Of a stretch of 64,000 nt of DNA, positions 48,639 to 59,285 are shown piece after piece. Source of the stretch: Atherinomorus stipes (Eukaryota > Chordata > Actinopteri > Atheriniformes > Atherinidae); NCBI GenBank assembly GCA_023101725.1, contig JALJCO010012876.1:434001-498000 (forward strand), given 5' to 3'. The notes beneath the pieces are model-generated. The model did not search any database, was not told where the DNA came from, and saw only the letters and a list, made by a program, of their open reading frames with translations. Within the stretch, counting starts at the first letter, position 1. Every line of letters starts with the position of its first letter. A program made the translations under genes and the position numbers.

Positions 48639-50129
48639 TAACTCTCCCGGCCAGCACCTTCTTGGTCGCCGCCAGTGACATCCTCTTCTCCTTGGACTGA
48701 CTCGGCCACAGTAGGGTCCTGGAAACGTTAGCTTAGCTTTAGCTTAGCTTAGCTTTAACCGGCGCAGCTGCTGGAGTTTCTGCCAGGTTTCAGTGTTTGT
48801 TTCTCGCTGTTCCTCTCAACATCAAGAGCTCAAAGCCGGAGGCGGGACACATGATTGTGGTAAAAAACGCTTTGCGTCCCATTGTTTTCCCACGGAGAGA
48901 GCGGTATCGCCCGACTCACGAACCGGGGAGAGATGACTCACTCTGCCAGCAACCCGCAGCTCTGCTGCCACACCAGACAACGTGCCTTTCCAGCACAAAA
49001 TCCTGGGAAAGGCGAAGATTTCTGACTGCAGACAACTAGAAGAGGAAAGAAACTCTTGTCCCCCCAGACTGAACTCACGTTTGGCTTCCAAGGCTTTCTT
49101 CTCTTCCTCACAGGTCAGTTGATATCGGCTCCTCAGTCACTTTCAGCAGCTTGCTCGACTTTTTTCCACATTTGGTCTCCAAAAAGTGCTTTGTATGAGT
49201 CGTGAGATGGTGTTGATGTTAGCAGAGACATCTGTGGACAGAGTCAATGGGAAAATGTCCCGCTGCTTTGTTTTGTTGAGGTGTAACGGAGCCGGTTGTC
49301 GGTGGAAGTAAACACATGGACGCAGTCGCTGTTTGGCGGACATTCATACCAGATGATCCACTGGAGCGCAGTCCGTCTCCTCTAAATGGAGATTCATTAG
49401 CAACTGTCACTTAAACACACTGAAAACCTCAACAAATACATAATGATGGTTGCTAAAATAAAATAAATCAGATAAACAGGAACAGATTTTTTTAAACGGT
49501 GTAAAGACCTTAGAAAGGTCTAAATGTGTGAAGCATCTTGTACACATGATCTAAAAATGAAAACTAATTGAGAGGTGACTAAGAAAAACCACATTTTTAT
49601 GTCTCCACATATGCTACTGTAACTGTGGCCTTCAGCATTAAAGCTGTGATGAATGTTGTGTTCAGAGTGGCCTCCTGCTGTGTGATCCATATTTTTTATC
49701 ATTAGAGTCGGGAGTGTTTGCCTACCCCTACGTCACTTCCAGTCTGTTGCTGCTGGCGGTATTTTCAGACGGAGTGGCAGGAAAGCAAGCAGGAAAGCCC
49801 CGTCGGACTAGTATTTGTACATTTTTGCATTGGCAATGTTCAGTGTGGACCTTATACACTACAGTACAGGGGCTTCTACATATGTTTAAAATGAAATTTG
49901 GCCTTTAAATCCCTTTACCCACAGACGTCGCTGTATGTTTCTGATAAATCTGGCAGACATCAACCATGATAATGTGCGGCAGGTCTTAAAAACCAGCTGG
50001 TAAATGCCATTTTGTCCAGATGTAATGTGACAGTTCTGAACTGGAAGTGATTGTTGGGTATCTCTCCCATCTGGTGAAGTTTGTAAGCTAGCCGTTTCTA
50101 ACGTCTGTACCTATGAGTCCCAAGTAGAT
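48639..50129. other. Repeat-like mosaic, no gene
   Basis: Contains a short AGCTT-type tandem (48729-48760) and a CpG-richer stretch up to about 49400. Open frames overlap on both strands and lack domains. Parts look transposon-derived, but I could not define ends. Confidence 0.35.
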
Positions 50130-50259
50130 GTCCTACCTCCCCTGAAAAACTAGTTTTTTTTTGTTTTTGTTTTTTTCAAATTGCCTTGATAAACAGCAAA
50201 TTGCCTGGCAACCTTCCAATTGCCAATATACAATTTGATTGCTGATTGTCCCAGCCCTA
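50130..50259. mobile_element. hAT-like terminal fragment (right end)
   Basis: Ends in TTGTCCCAGCCCTA, whose reverse complement TAGGGCTGGGACAA is a typical fish hAT terminus. The sequence before it has short repeats of CAAATTGCC/CAATTGCC type. Its flank does not match that of the left-type end at 46830, so the two are not shown to be one element. Confidence 0.35.
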
Positions 50260-51079
50260 AAACTCAAACATGTTTAGCGAGTTTAATGAAGTCAAAAAAC
50301 ATTTGTTATTAAATGTTTACTCTGTAGGACCATGGTGTAAGCGGATTTAACAACTCGGATCCGTGCATTATACAGTTTTAATGCACGACGCGGAGTCTAG
50401 AACACAGAGTTCCAAGATTGGGGATGTACAGTAGGGGAGTCACAACTGCAGGAGGAATTCCCAAGGCTGTTGACGCGTGGCTGCGCTTGCTCGTGTTGTT
50501 GCAATAATAAGCTGTGTCGGCTAACAAATGCTATATTTAGTGACTACTGTAGCCTACAAATATGTTTTGCAAATTAATATTAACCTCGGGAGCAATCAGA
50601 GTCACCGCTTGTACCTCTTACCATCCCTGAAAGAAAAAAAAAAAAAAGCATCTCAATGGCAGCAACTTTCTGGTAAGTCGGAGTGGCCTGTTTTCCTTCA
50701 TCCCTCCACCTGTTTTGGCCACACTGTGATGGTGAGCAGCCGTCTTCAGCTTCACATCCAACTTAATGTGGGATCACTTCGGCTAACGTGCGCGGCTCTG
50801 ACCCCACCCACTCATCCCTCTTCTGTTGGTGTGTAATGCCAGAGAATAGCTGCCATATACACATTTTACCCGTTTCCACTTAAGTTCGTTCTTAGCCATA
50901 GGGCTACTTACATTTTGTCTTTTTGATGGTGCAATTAATCATGTAGTGGTGTGTCCCATGCTTTACCAGACTGGTCTAGACTGGTCTGGACTCTAGTCTC
51001 AGAAGATTTGTTATAAAAGACCATGACAGCCAGAAAACAGTGTTATGAAAAGAGTACTTTGATTAATGTGGTGGATGTC
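50260..51079. other. Noncoding DNA, nothing recognised
   Basis: A 102-codon plus-strand frame at 50528-50836 contains a Lys run from poly-A and has no recognisable domain. No transposon end seen. Confidence 0.45.
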
Positions 51080-51264
51080 TTTATGTTCATTTTTTAAAAA
51101 TCAAATTATTTCATTTATTGACATTTACTGTATTTTAAAATAAATTTTGTTACTCATAAAGTACTCAGTTCTTGAGTAGTTTTTTCAGTGAGTACTTTTT
51201 ACTTTTACCTGAGAAATTATTTGGATGACTACTTTTTACTTTTTGACTACTCTACCCACCTCTG
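51080..51264. mobile_element. Truncated hAT-type element (right end)
   Basis: AAGTACTCAGTTCTTGAGTA, then GAGTACTTTTTACTTTTACC and finally CTCTACCCACCTCTG match the layout of a very common fish hAT element whose terminus reads CAGAGGTGGGTAGAG. Only the right part is present. It stops exactly where an RTE-like tail begins. Confidence 0.65.
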
Positions 51265-51380
51265 TGCTTAGGATACCCCCAGATGAGCTGGATAAAGTGG
51301 CCAAAGAAAGGGAAAGTCTGGGCATCTCTGTTTTAGCTGCTGCCCCATCAAGCGGAAGAAAATGGATAGATGGATGGATA
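51265..51380 (+). mobile_element. RTE/Rex3-like LINE 3' tail
   Basis: The phrases GATGAGCTGGATAAAGTGGC and GGGAAAGTCTGGGCATCTCT, CTGCTGCCCC, GCGGAAGAAAATGGATAGAT and then GGATGGAT follow the 3' end of teleost RTE/Rex3 elements with their GATG-repeat tail. The 5' end is truncated. There is no reverse transcriptase. Confidence 0.65.
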
Positions 51381-51531
51381 TCAGTAGTGAATTAACACAA
51401 ACAGAAATGTGACATTATTTTACATTTTTGTTCATTTTCACATAACTTCCAGTGAATGCATACGACCCATTGATAGTTTGCTACTACTGTCTAAATTTTC
51501 TGACTTAAACCCTAAACAGGATGAAAAAAAT
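51381..51531. other. Short noncoding spacer
   Basis: AT-rich DNA ending in an A-rich stretch that forms the left flank of the hAT element. Confidence 0.5.
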
Positions 51532-51781
51532 TAGGGATGGTCCAACCTGATCCACTGGATCGGTATCGTCTTCGATCCAAAATGGCCTCGGGTATCAGAT
51601 TTATTTATTAGAACCTGTACAATCCAATCCGTAAATGTAAAGCTCAAACATTATCATATCTTCTTGCATATTTTGCATGTCATGCCGCAACACAGGGGAA
51701 CTGTCACCGTAGTTACCATGTGCATGTGTTTTTGTCACATGATCGAAAATGTGCAGAGCTGTAGTCATTTCTGCCATGTGG

Positions 51782-52675
51782 AATTGACCTATGGCTAAAC
51801 CACGCCCCCAAACGCGATGAGCCAATCACAGTGCGCACAGCTATCCCATACACTCGGACATTCTCTGCTTGAACGTCCATTGAAATGCATTGAAGTTAGT
51901 CTGTTTTTGTTCGTTTTTATGCGTTCTTTTTAGTTTAAAATGGTCAAACGGTGTACATGGGGTACATGCAACTCCGACACTAGGTATCCTGAGAGGCTGG
52001 GTGACAGGGTGTATTTTTTTGCCTTTTACCAAGTCACATCAAGCCAAAGTTATGCTGCAGACCACAACATCAACTGAACGTGGATAAAATGAACAAGGAT
52101 GTCTACATCTGTTCTGAGGTAAGGCAACATCGTATTCGAGGCAACATGTTGTCACTTTGCTTGAAAGAAATATGAAGTTACCTTCCCTAACGTTAGTTTA
52201 AGTTGGCTAACGCTAGCTAAACATGCTAGTTTTGGTACGTGGTAACGATACATAAGACGCTGTAGTGTAGTACAGGTGTGGTGTAGTAACGTGGATAATG
52301 ACACGCCTCTGGCTTCCAAGCTGCAGCCAGACTGCTCCGCTGCCGTGGCTGTTTGATCAGTTTTTGTCAGAGGATCACTTTTTGGCACGACAGCAGCCGT
52401 GCAGGAGTTTGTGCAAAAAACTGAGGGAGCGACACGAGTCACATTCCAGAGATTCACAGGCTGATTTCTACTCCCAGTTTAAGACTTCTGAACAATTTCT
52501 TTTTGTTTGTTTGTATTGTTTTTATGTTTTTTAATTTATCTCTTCATGGTCTCTCTGTCTGATCACGCGTCTGCTGTCCGTGTTGACAGCTGTCGTCTCC
52601 CGAGATGTCACATAGCGCCTGTCACCGAATGTTGTTTGTCCGAGTGAGTGGGTGTGGCTTAGCCATAGGTCAATT
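51782..52675. mobile_element. TIR element carrying a THAP exon, inside the hAT element
   Basis: The left end AATTGACCTATGGCTAAACC and the right end (reverse complement AATTGACCTATGGCTAAGCC) are inverted repeats of about 24 bp, and ACTCGGACA follows further in on both sides. The interior carries a THAP DNA-binding exon (51940-52118). THAP domains are found in P-element-type transposases and in host THAP proteins, so this may be a nonautonomous P-like element. No 8-bp duplication is visible, and the superfamily is not proven. Confidence 0.68.
51940..52118 (+). pseudogene. THAP zinc-finger exon remnant
   Basis: From an ATG at 51940 the frame reads MVKRCTWGTCNSDTRYPERL with C5 and C10 spaced as in THAP fingers, then GDRVYFFAF in place of the usual FFPFP. 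After a frameshift between about 52035 and 52056 the other frame reads CRPQHQLNVDKMNKDVYICS followed by E, with a good splice donor at 52119 (GAG/GTAAGG). The final His of the C2CH finger would lie in the next exon. I see no downstream transposase, and the straight frame stops at 52075. THAP domains bind DNA sequence-specifically. Nonfunctional here. Confidence 0.82.
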
Positions 52676-53229
52676 GCTTTACGCTAATGGAGGAGAAAAG
52701 TAAAACAGCTGAGTGCCATAACAGCTATGCACAACCTCACTTCTGGTAACATATTTTCCCTCTTTCTCTAGAGGGCCAGAAGTGCTGTTGAACATTGTTT
52801 TTAGATGTCAGTATCAAGCAAATTACATCCATTTATTAACAACTTTTAGAGTGACAAAAAGAATCAGATCGATGTTGGATCGGTATGGGCCGATCCTCAA
52901 GGCTTCTGTATCGGTATCGATATTGGATGTGAAAAAGTGTTATCGAGCCATCCCTAGAACAAATGCACAAACACACGCATCTCTGGTGTTGCTGGAAATA
53001 CGTACAAAATGTGTATAACTTTTTGTATGATAAGGTAGAAACAGCTAATGAGAATAGCTATGGGACCCACTCCTAAGCTAGACTGTTATAGCTTGGGAGT
53101 TTGGGAAAGCCATAGCTTGGGAAAGCCATACCACATGCAACCAAGAAAAGGTACAGTAAATTCAGCAACAAAGAAATCAAACCATGAAATCTAAATCCAA
53201 TAGAAAAACATACAAACACACTTATTTAT

Positions 53230-53680
53230 CAGGGGTGTAAATCATTAGTTTGATCAAAATATAATATGATATCGATGCAGTGGATAGCGATTTGATGTTT
53301 GACGATATCTCAAATTCAGTCACAATTCGAATTTCAATTCAATTTCATTTTGAATCCACTGATTGATATGAAATGATATGAAATAATATTACACGTAATA
53401 AAAAGGTCATTGTTTTTTTTAACATAACTGTGAGCTCCTATTTTGTTGAAAATGCATGTACAGTAGTAGAATCTCCTTGTGTCATATCTATCCACTATAA
53501 CAAACATGTATTTTGTTGAAAGAATGTTGTATCAGAGGAACTTCAAAATGAAGCCATTTTCATAACAAAAGTGGGTTTTATATACATTTTTGGCTGATTT
53601 TGAGATTTTGGATTGATTTACAATCAATGCATCAATCGATATCAATGTATCGATATAGACTGATGCATTGTTATAACCCT
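53230..53680. mobile_element. hAT-like MITE
   Basis: The left end CAGGGGTGTAAATCATTAG and right end ATTGTTATAACCCT are imperfect inverted repeats, with ATCGAT-rich subterminal DNA on both sides (TGATATCGATGCAG left, TATCGATATAGACTG right). The flanks TTATTTAT (53222-53229) and TTATGTCT (53681-53688) agree at 6 of 8 positions. No coding capacity. Confidence 0.6.
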
Positions 53681-54680
53681 TTATGTCTCTGTGACACATC
53701 ATTGAGACAGATCCTGAAAGAGCTCTCCCTCTCATGCTCATGGGATCACACAGAGTCCAATACAAAACATTAGCGGATTGACACTATCACACTGGCTATC
53801 CAGCAGAGCCCCTTTCACACATAATTACAGGCTATCATTTCCCCCGCCAAGGGAACAGGTGCAGGGAGAGAGGGGGAAAAGCTAAGGCCCACTGTCTCCT
53901 TGGGCTTAGGGCCTTTTCCTGGCTCTGAGAGGCCTGTATTGACAGAGACAGAGGGGTGGACGCCAGCGCCAATAAATCACTGCAAACGTGTAAATGCCAC
54001 TGCATCACATTCCACTAAAGAACAGGAGGCCAAATGGCTACAAGTTCCTTTCTCTTTCTGTTTCTGTTGTTTTAAGGCTCCCACTCCCCAGCCTACCCAC
54101 ACACATATTATCCAATCCTGTTTTTTTAAACTCTCCCTCATCACACTCTCCCTTATTCATGCTCTCTGCTCCCCAAAGCAGCTAATAGCATAATTTGAGG
54201 AGGAATGTTCCTGGAGTTTCCTGTGAATTCTGCCATTAGTCATCCGAATGACCTCTCTGTTCCTCCCCTTTCCCTTCCTTGTCACTAACACGGCACAGTT
54301 TTGGAGCAATGTCTGCCTAGGGAAGAGGGGAAGCAAATATGAACCAGGGGTGAACAAAGCATGTGTGTCTTTTATAAAAATACACTGATGTAAAAATGTG
54401 TTTTCAAGGTTTGTGTGAATTTTCTTGTGAATTTGTTCACATTAATATCTGTGTCTCTATGAACTTCATGTTTTCTGTAAATATGAAAGAACAAGGTGCG
54501 TGCGCATGCGTGTGTTTGGGTGTATGGGTGTGTGTGTGAGCATGCTCACAGGGCAAAATCTCAGATGTGGTCCAGTGCTTATACCTAAGATACTAAGCTT
54601 TAAACTGGGAAAAGAAGAGAGGAACAAGGTGGACAGGGAGCACAGCATTCTTTTAAGGTCTGACAACTTTTCAGGAATAA
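53681..54680. other. Noncoding DNA, nothing firm
   Basis: About 53800-53990 is unique and GC-richer and may be regulatory. A 97-codon frame at 53900-54193 has no recognisable domain and runs into pyrimidine-rich DNA. TG-rich DNA lies at 54500-54540. Confidence 0.45.
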
Positions 54681-55170
54681 GGGCTGGAATATACTTGCAG
54701 CTGTCAACGTATCTGTGTATGCATCATGGGGCCCAATGTAAAAAGCATTACCAATGTACCTACAACACTTAGGTAGCACGCATTGACACGAAGTAACGTG
54801 TAATATTGATTTGAATGCTAGAAGGGCTCATACCCACAAACGCATGGACTCGAGGTCAGAGGTAAACACAATGGCAAGTTGTTTTGAAGGACATCTCTTG
54901 GACCTTGTCCGCAACTAACTGCATTTATATGATTTTTCCTCTTGTTGCACAATGATAAAAACAAGTGTCTTAATAGCTGGCAACAGATTGAAAATGTTTT
55001 GGGTGATGATGCTGCCCAGGAAACATGACTTTTCACAACTTTGGTGTCCATGCGCTGTGTATTACTTCGCAGGAACCTCCAGTATTGAGTGTTTTGGCCA
55101 CAACTTGCTACAGCAAGTATATTCACAGACGACGCAGACCGCTTGTGTGAACATTTTATTCACAGCAAGT
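54681..55170. mobile_element. Decayed, right-truncated Harbinger-like element
   Basis: This is a diverged copy of the element at 48043-48638. It starts GGGCTGGAATATACTTGCAG after TAA (54678-54680) and shares blocks such as GAGGTCAGAGGTAAACACAA and ATTCACAGACGACGCAGACC. Most CpGs of the younger copy are TpG or CpA here. The right inverted end is cut after CAGCAAGTA, where another element begins. It keeps a MADF piece that the first copy lacks: at about 54954-55025 it reads DKNKCLNSWQQIENVLGDDA, the W..I..LG part of the domain, out of frame with its damaged start (54872 onward, with a stop). Confidence 0.78.
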
Positions 55171-55172
55171 AA

Positions 55173-55727
55173 GGTAAAGTCTGGAGTTTTCCCCCTGAAA
55201 ATAAACGCTAGACTTGTGTAAGTGAAATCCGGCTTAATCCGCATCTTTGGGCCTCTGCTTTCGTGTGGCGGCGAGTTTTGTTTGCAACTCCCCCTCCCCT
55301 GACTGTATATCGCATTTTCCTTTTGTTTTGGTGTATTCAGGATGTTTCTGGGTGGAGATTTTCTTGTTGTCTCCAGCCAATGACAGAGCTAAGGGCGTAG
55401 CGTTCTGTTCGGATAAACTTGTCGATTGGAGCAAACTTTTTTTTTTCTTTTTCTAAACGTTGACTGGATACCAGACACCAGATTCACTTGAATTCTCGAT
55501 AAAAATGGCAGATGAAGTGAAGAAGAAGAAGTATTTTGCAGCAAAAAGAGATTTGGATATTGCAGACTTGAAAACCATGGGTTAATTTGGTTTGGCTTTC
55601 ACCCACTTTCTAGCTTTGAAGGAGAGGCTTCGGGCTGAAGAGTGATGTGATTAGCCTGAAGGGAGGGGCTCTGTTTGAATAGTGTTTACAAACAGAAACG
55701 GGGGAACCCTCCGGACTCTACCTTTAA
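55173..55727. mobile_element. TIR element with a 26-codon frame
   Basis: The left end GGTAAAGTCTGGAGTTTTCC and reverse-complemented right end GGTAGAGTCCGGAGGGTTCC are inverted repeats of about 22-25 bp, both running into a C run. It directly abuts the truncated Harbinger copy. The interior contains a short coding-looking start at 55505-55585 (see separate entry). The family is unknown to me. Confidence 0.65.
55505..55585 (+). pseudogene. 26-codon frame in TIR element, unidentified
   Basis: ATG at 55505 in the context AAAAATGG reads MADEVKKKKYFAAKRDLDIA then DLKTMG and a stop at 55583. The start context and composition look like a genuine N-terminus, perhaps a captured host 5' exon or the first exon of the element's lost protein. 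Too short to identify. Confidence 0.3.
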
Positions 55728-58700
55728 GATGTTGAACCCCATCATTTAAAATATTTGTTTAAGGACCTAATTTTGGTTATGAGTAAAGTTTAGTTTAAGG
55801 TTAGGGGTAAGCATCCAGTTGTAATGATTAGGGTTATTTTTTTGTGGTTATAAAATGAGCTCCTTGTAAACAATGGCTATGTCTCACATATATTGAAAAT
55901 AAAAAACAAAGAATGTGCTTGTGTGTACGTTGCCTTACTGGGATCTTTTCCATTAAACACAATTTATTACCGTTAAACAAAAGTTTTCATGGTGATTACC
56001 ATGAGGATTAGGGTGCCACAATTAATCAAAGTTAATGCACAAACCTAAAAATAAGGAGAATGTAATTGCAGGAACTAGATATGTGTGTCTGCATCATGGT
56101 ACTCATGAAATAGAGATGTACTAACGGCAGACAGTAACCAAGGAAGTGAAAGAAAGCTTGAGTCACCAGTACTGCCACCATGGTAGCTAAAATCACTTGT
56201 TTATGTTCCTTTCAGCTCTAATAACCAGAGGAATTATTTGCTTTCACAGTGCAGTCACTTTTCCAGCTGCCTGTCTGTACAAGATTTATTTGGACTGATT
56301 AGACAACAGTATCATAAGGAGAATGGGGTTGCTATCTTGTGCAATTACATGCATACAAACATCCTTGTCTGGGATAAACTGGCCTTTGCTTTTGGGAGTG
56401 CAATTAGTGTTCAGGGAGTAAAACCAAGGGCAGCTTTCTGAAAAGCAAACACAAATTTAACTCCAGATGATGCAACATTTGCTGAATCTGGATGAAGATT
56501 TGAGAATATGAAACCAATTATTTCCAAATGAGATTTGGACAGACTGAGTTAGGGTTGTAGCAGATGTTTTCATAACTTATGACTGACTTTGAATAGGATT
56601 ATAATTAGCAGCTCCACTCAAGTTTGTCCAGTATAATCCTCAATGGAACAGGTAATTGGCAGACCTTGTTTCTTTACCCTTAAATATTTATGTTAAAATC
56701 ATCGGATCATTGGTTTCATATTGTACCAGATTGCAAGATGCATAAAGGATGTTTGAATCAACCAAATATACTGGAATCAGCTGACTGAAACTATTCAAAC
56801 AATCTGTAGCAGATGGCTACTTGAGTATATCAGACGTGTACGTCACATCACAGCCTCCATATTAATCAGATAAACCATGAGGCTCCTCAGTCGCATAGAA
56901 CAAAGTCTTTACCTATTCCTACTCTCCTCCCGTCCTCCATCCCAACACCCTGAGCCTCTGCACCTCCACTTTCTCCAGCCCCCCCTCCACACATACATCA
57001 AAGGCCATCAATCTCCCACAGTACAGGGGGAAAGGCAAATATTTAGAGAAGGACTGAGCCCCCATAAATCTGTAGTAGGAGAGAGAGGGAGAACATGATA
57101 CCCACCCTGTTCCTCCAAACCCTCACCCCCTCTACCATCGTCAAAGTCCCTCGGCAGTCCTTCTTGATGGCTGGAGGAAGCCCTGGGAGGCCACAGGAAC
57201 CAGAGAGGAAAAGAGGAGGAGGACTGTGGCAACACCGGTGAGGAACATGATAGAGATTAAGAAATAAAATTAAAGAGAAAAACCCCACCCACTACCATTC
57301 AGTAAAGACACACACTCTTAAAGAAAAACAGACTCTGACACACAGAAAGGGGGCTCACACACATATAATACGTGGACACAGTGGTGGGACTCCTCTTCTT
57401 GATTTACTACAACTCTCGGTTCCACTCGAGTGAGACTCTAGAATATTAGCAAGTATTTATGTCCTTTTTTATTTGAAAACAATATAGCTTTCAGCAATAA
57501 AGAAAGGAACGCTGCACTGATAGGTCAGGGTTGGGAGGTCACTGGGAGAGTAAATTGGGGGCAGATGAGATGCTTAACAAAGTGAAGCTAGCCTCTAAAA
57601 AAACCTGCTTGGGTAGAGAATGAAGGTTGTTGCTCCTCAGCAGCTTAAGGGGTATGGGGGGAGCCATGCATACGGACAAACAAAGCTATTAATCTACTGT
57701 CTGAGAGATGGGGTTGTCATTGAAAAATCCAGCACAAAGCTGAACGCTTCTACTATAGAATCAAGTAGTAGCACACAGAGTAAAGTACTTGAAGCACTTA
57801 TGTGTTTCCTGCATGCCTTTACTTTTAGGGAGGCTGAATTCAATTCAACATAGTTACATTAAGATATAAAGAAGCACAAATTAAACAGATGCACTTGCTC
57901 TTTTAAGAATAAAATGAAAAGTAAGTTGTTAAATGTTGACAAGGCTAAATTAACAGCATTAAAGCATCTCACACTGCAGCCAATGTGTTTCTGTTTAACA
58001 AAATTCTAAGAGGACATAGCCACATTAAAGAAAATGTCCCCTGCTGACAGCTGTCAGGGAAGTACGAGGGATTTAAGGAGCTTTGCTATGCCCCAACTGG
58101 CTAAGCAGTAGTCCCAGGAGAGAAGGGTATTGATCCCTTGGCAGAATATTCAACCTGCTCCCATGACAGACTAGTTGATTGACTTTTTGGTCCCGCTGGG
58201 GTGAAACACATGCAGACAAAAACACATAAATGCCTTAACATCAAAGAGCTTGATCATCTGTAATAATGGATTTCACATGTGAAGTTAAACCATTTGCTTT
58301 TAAACAAGCATACACAATACAGTACAGGATACGAACATATCTCACAAACGAACAAACACCTTTTTTTCACTTGTCACCTCCACAGTTGCCATATTCATGA
58401 GTGGGATCTGCACAGAGCTGCATTATCATGACCCAGCTCCTGCCTTTGTTCTGGCCTTTGTTGGCTTTCCTGCCTGCCACTGTCTCAGTCAAATGTCACA
58501 TCTCTGTAGACGCAGTACTTCGAGCATCAGTGTCAATAATCAGACATACAACATTATGGAAGCCAGAGGACCCCTCAGCACAAGACACATTTAAGCATTT
58601 TTATATGTGTGGCTTGGTGCTTTGTTTCTACAGCTTTTCAATCTATGCCTGACCACAATTTTTAATCTACCCCCCCCCCCCCCCCTCCTCCAAAATAATA

Positions 58701-59230
58701 ATAAAAAAAAAAAAAATATATATATATATATACCTCTTCCTCTTTCATGTTCTTTCCCCTCAATAAATAGTGTATTTCCTGGTTGACTCTAATTTGGATA
58801 TCAGTCTTAAAAAGTAATGAAAAATCTGATCTTTGACATGTTTAGTTTTAAAGCAATTAGGGTTTTTCTTTCCAGTCTGCTCTGTTGGCAAACCCTCCAT
58901 TGGTTGATGTTTGCACTCTGTCATTGCCCCTTCAATTTGTTTCCTATTTTTTTTTAAATGCCCACATGCAAACATGCACTAGATATGCTTGGGGAGGACA
59001 AAGGTATGGGATGTGCTGGCAATGGGCACCTAATTGCTTCTTACTGATCCAAATAGTACATCAGAGGCAGCAGCACTTCAGTGGACCTCAGACGAGATCT
59101 GCTACACTGGGTCTGTTCATTACCCTGCTGACCCCCCAGCTCGACCCCTCATATGCACACATATTACGAACACACCTCCACCCCCTTCACCTACCCATAC
59201 TTATTGTCTCTGGGGTTTAATTGGGGCGAG
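55728..59230. other. Noncoding DNA, nothing firm
   Basis: TTAGGG-like phrases occur at 55797-55850 without forming an array. A C run lies at about 58668-58684, followed by poly-A and a short TA repeat (58703-58732). Many short frames, none convincing. About 58050-58200 and 59085-59200 are unique and balanced. Confidence 0.45.
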
Positions 59231-59285
59231 GTTCTCCATTGTGAACGGGCTCAATGGCTGTGGAGGGCTCCATTGTGGGGCTGAA
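59231..59285. promoter_or_regulatory. Clustered SOX-type motifs
   Basis: CCATTGT occurs at 59236-59242 and 59270-59276 in the same orientation, with a related TCAATGG (opposite strand CCATTGA) at 59251-59257. The surrounding DNA is unique and GC-richer. Three SOX-like cores within about 40 bp are suggestive of an enhancer but not proof. Confidence 0.28.

Larger units (their letters stand above)
51532..52956. mobile_element. hAT-type nonautonomous element with an insert
   Basis: The ends are TAGGGATGGTCC on the left and the reverse complement of GAGCCATCCCTA on the right, followed inward by GGATCGGTATCG-type phrases on both sides (GATCGGTATGGGCCGATCCT at 52878). This is a widespread fish hAT terminus. 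The 8-bp flanks AAAAAAAT (51524-51531) and GAACAAAT (52957-52964) agree at 6 of 8 positions, consistent with a worn hAT duplication. About 890 bp of the interior is a separate TIR element. Confidence 0.78.

Noticed and set aside
46830..50259. One 3.4-kb hAT element spanning both TAGGGC-type ends
   Set aside because: The 8-bp flanks (GTTGGTAT and AAACTCAA) do not match and the inner terminal sequences differ, so I list two separate fragments.
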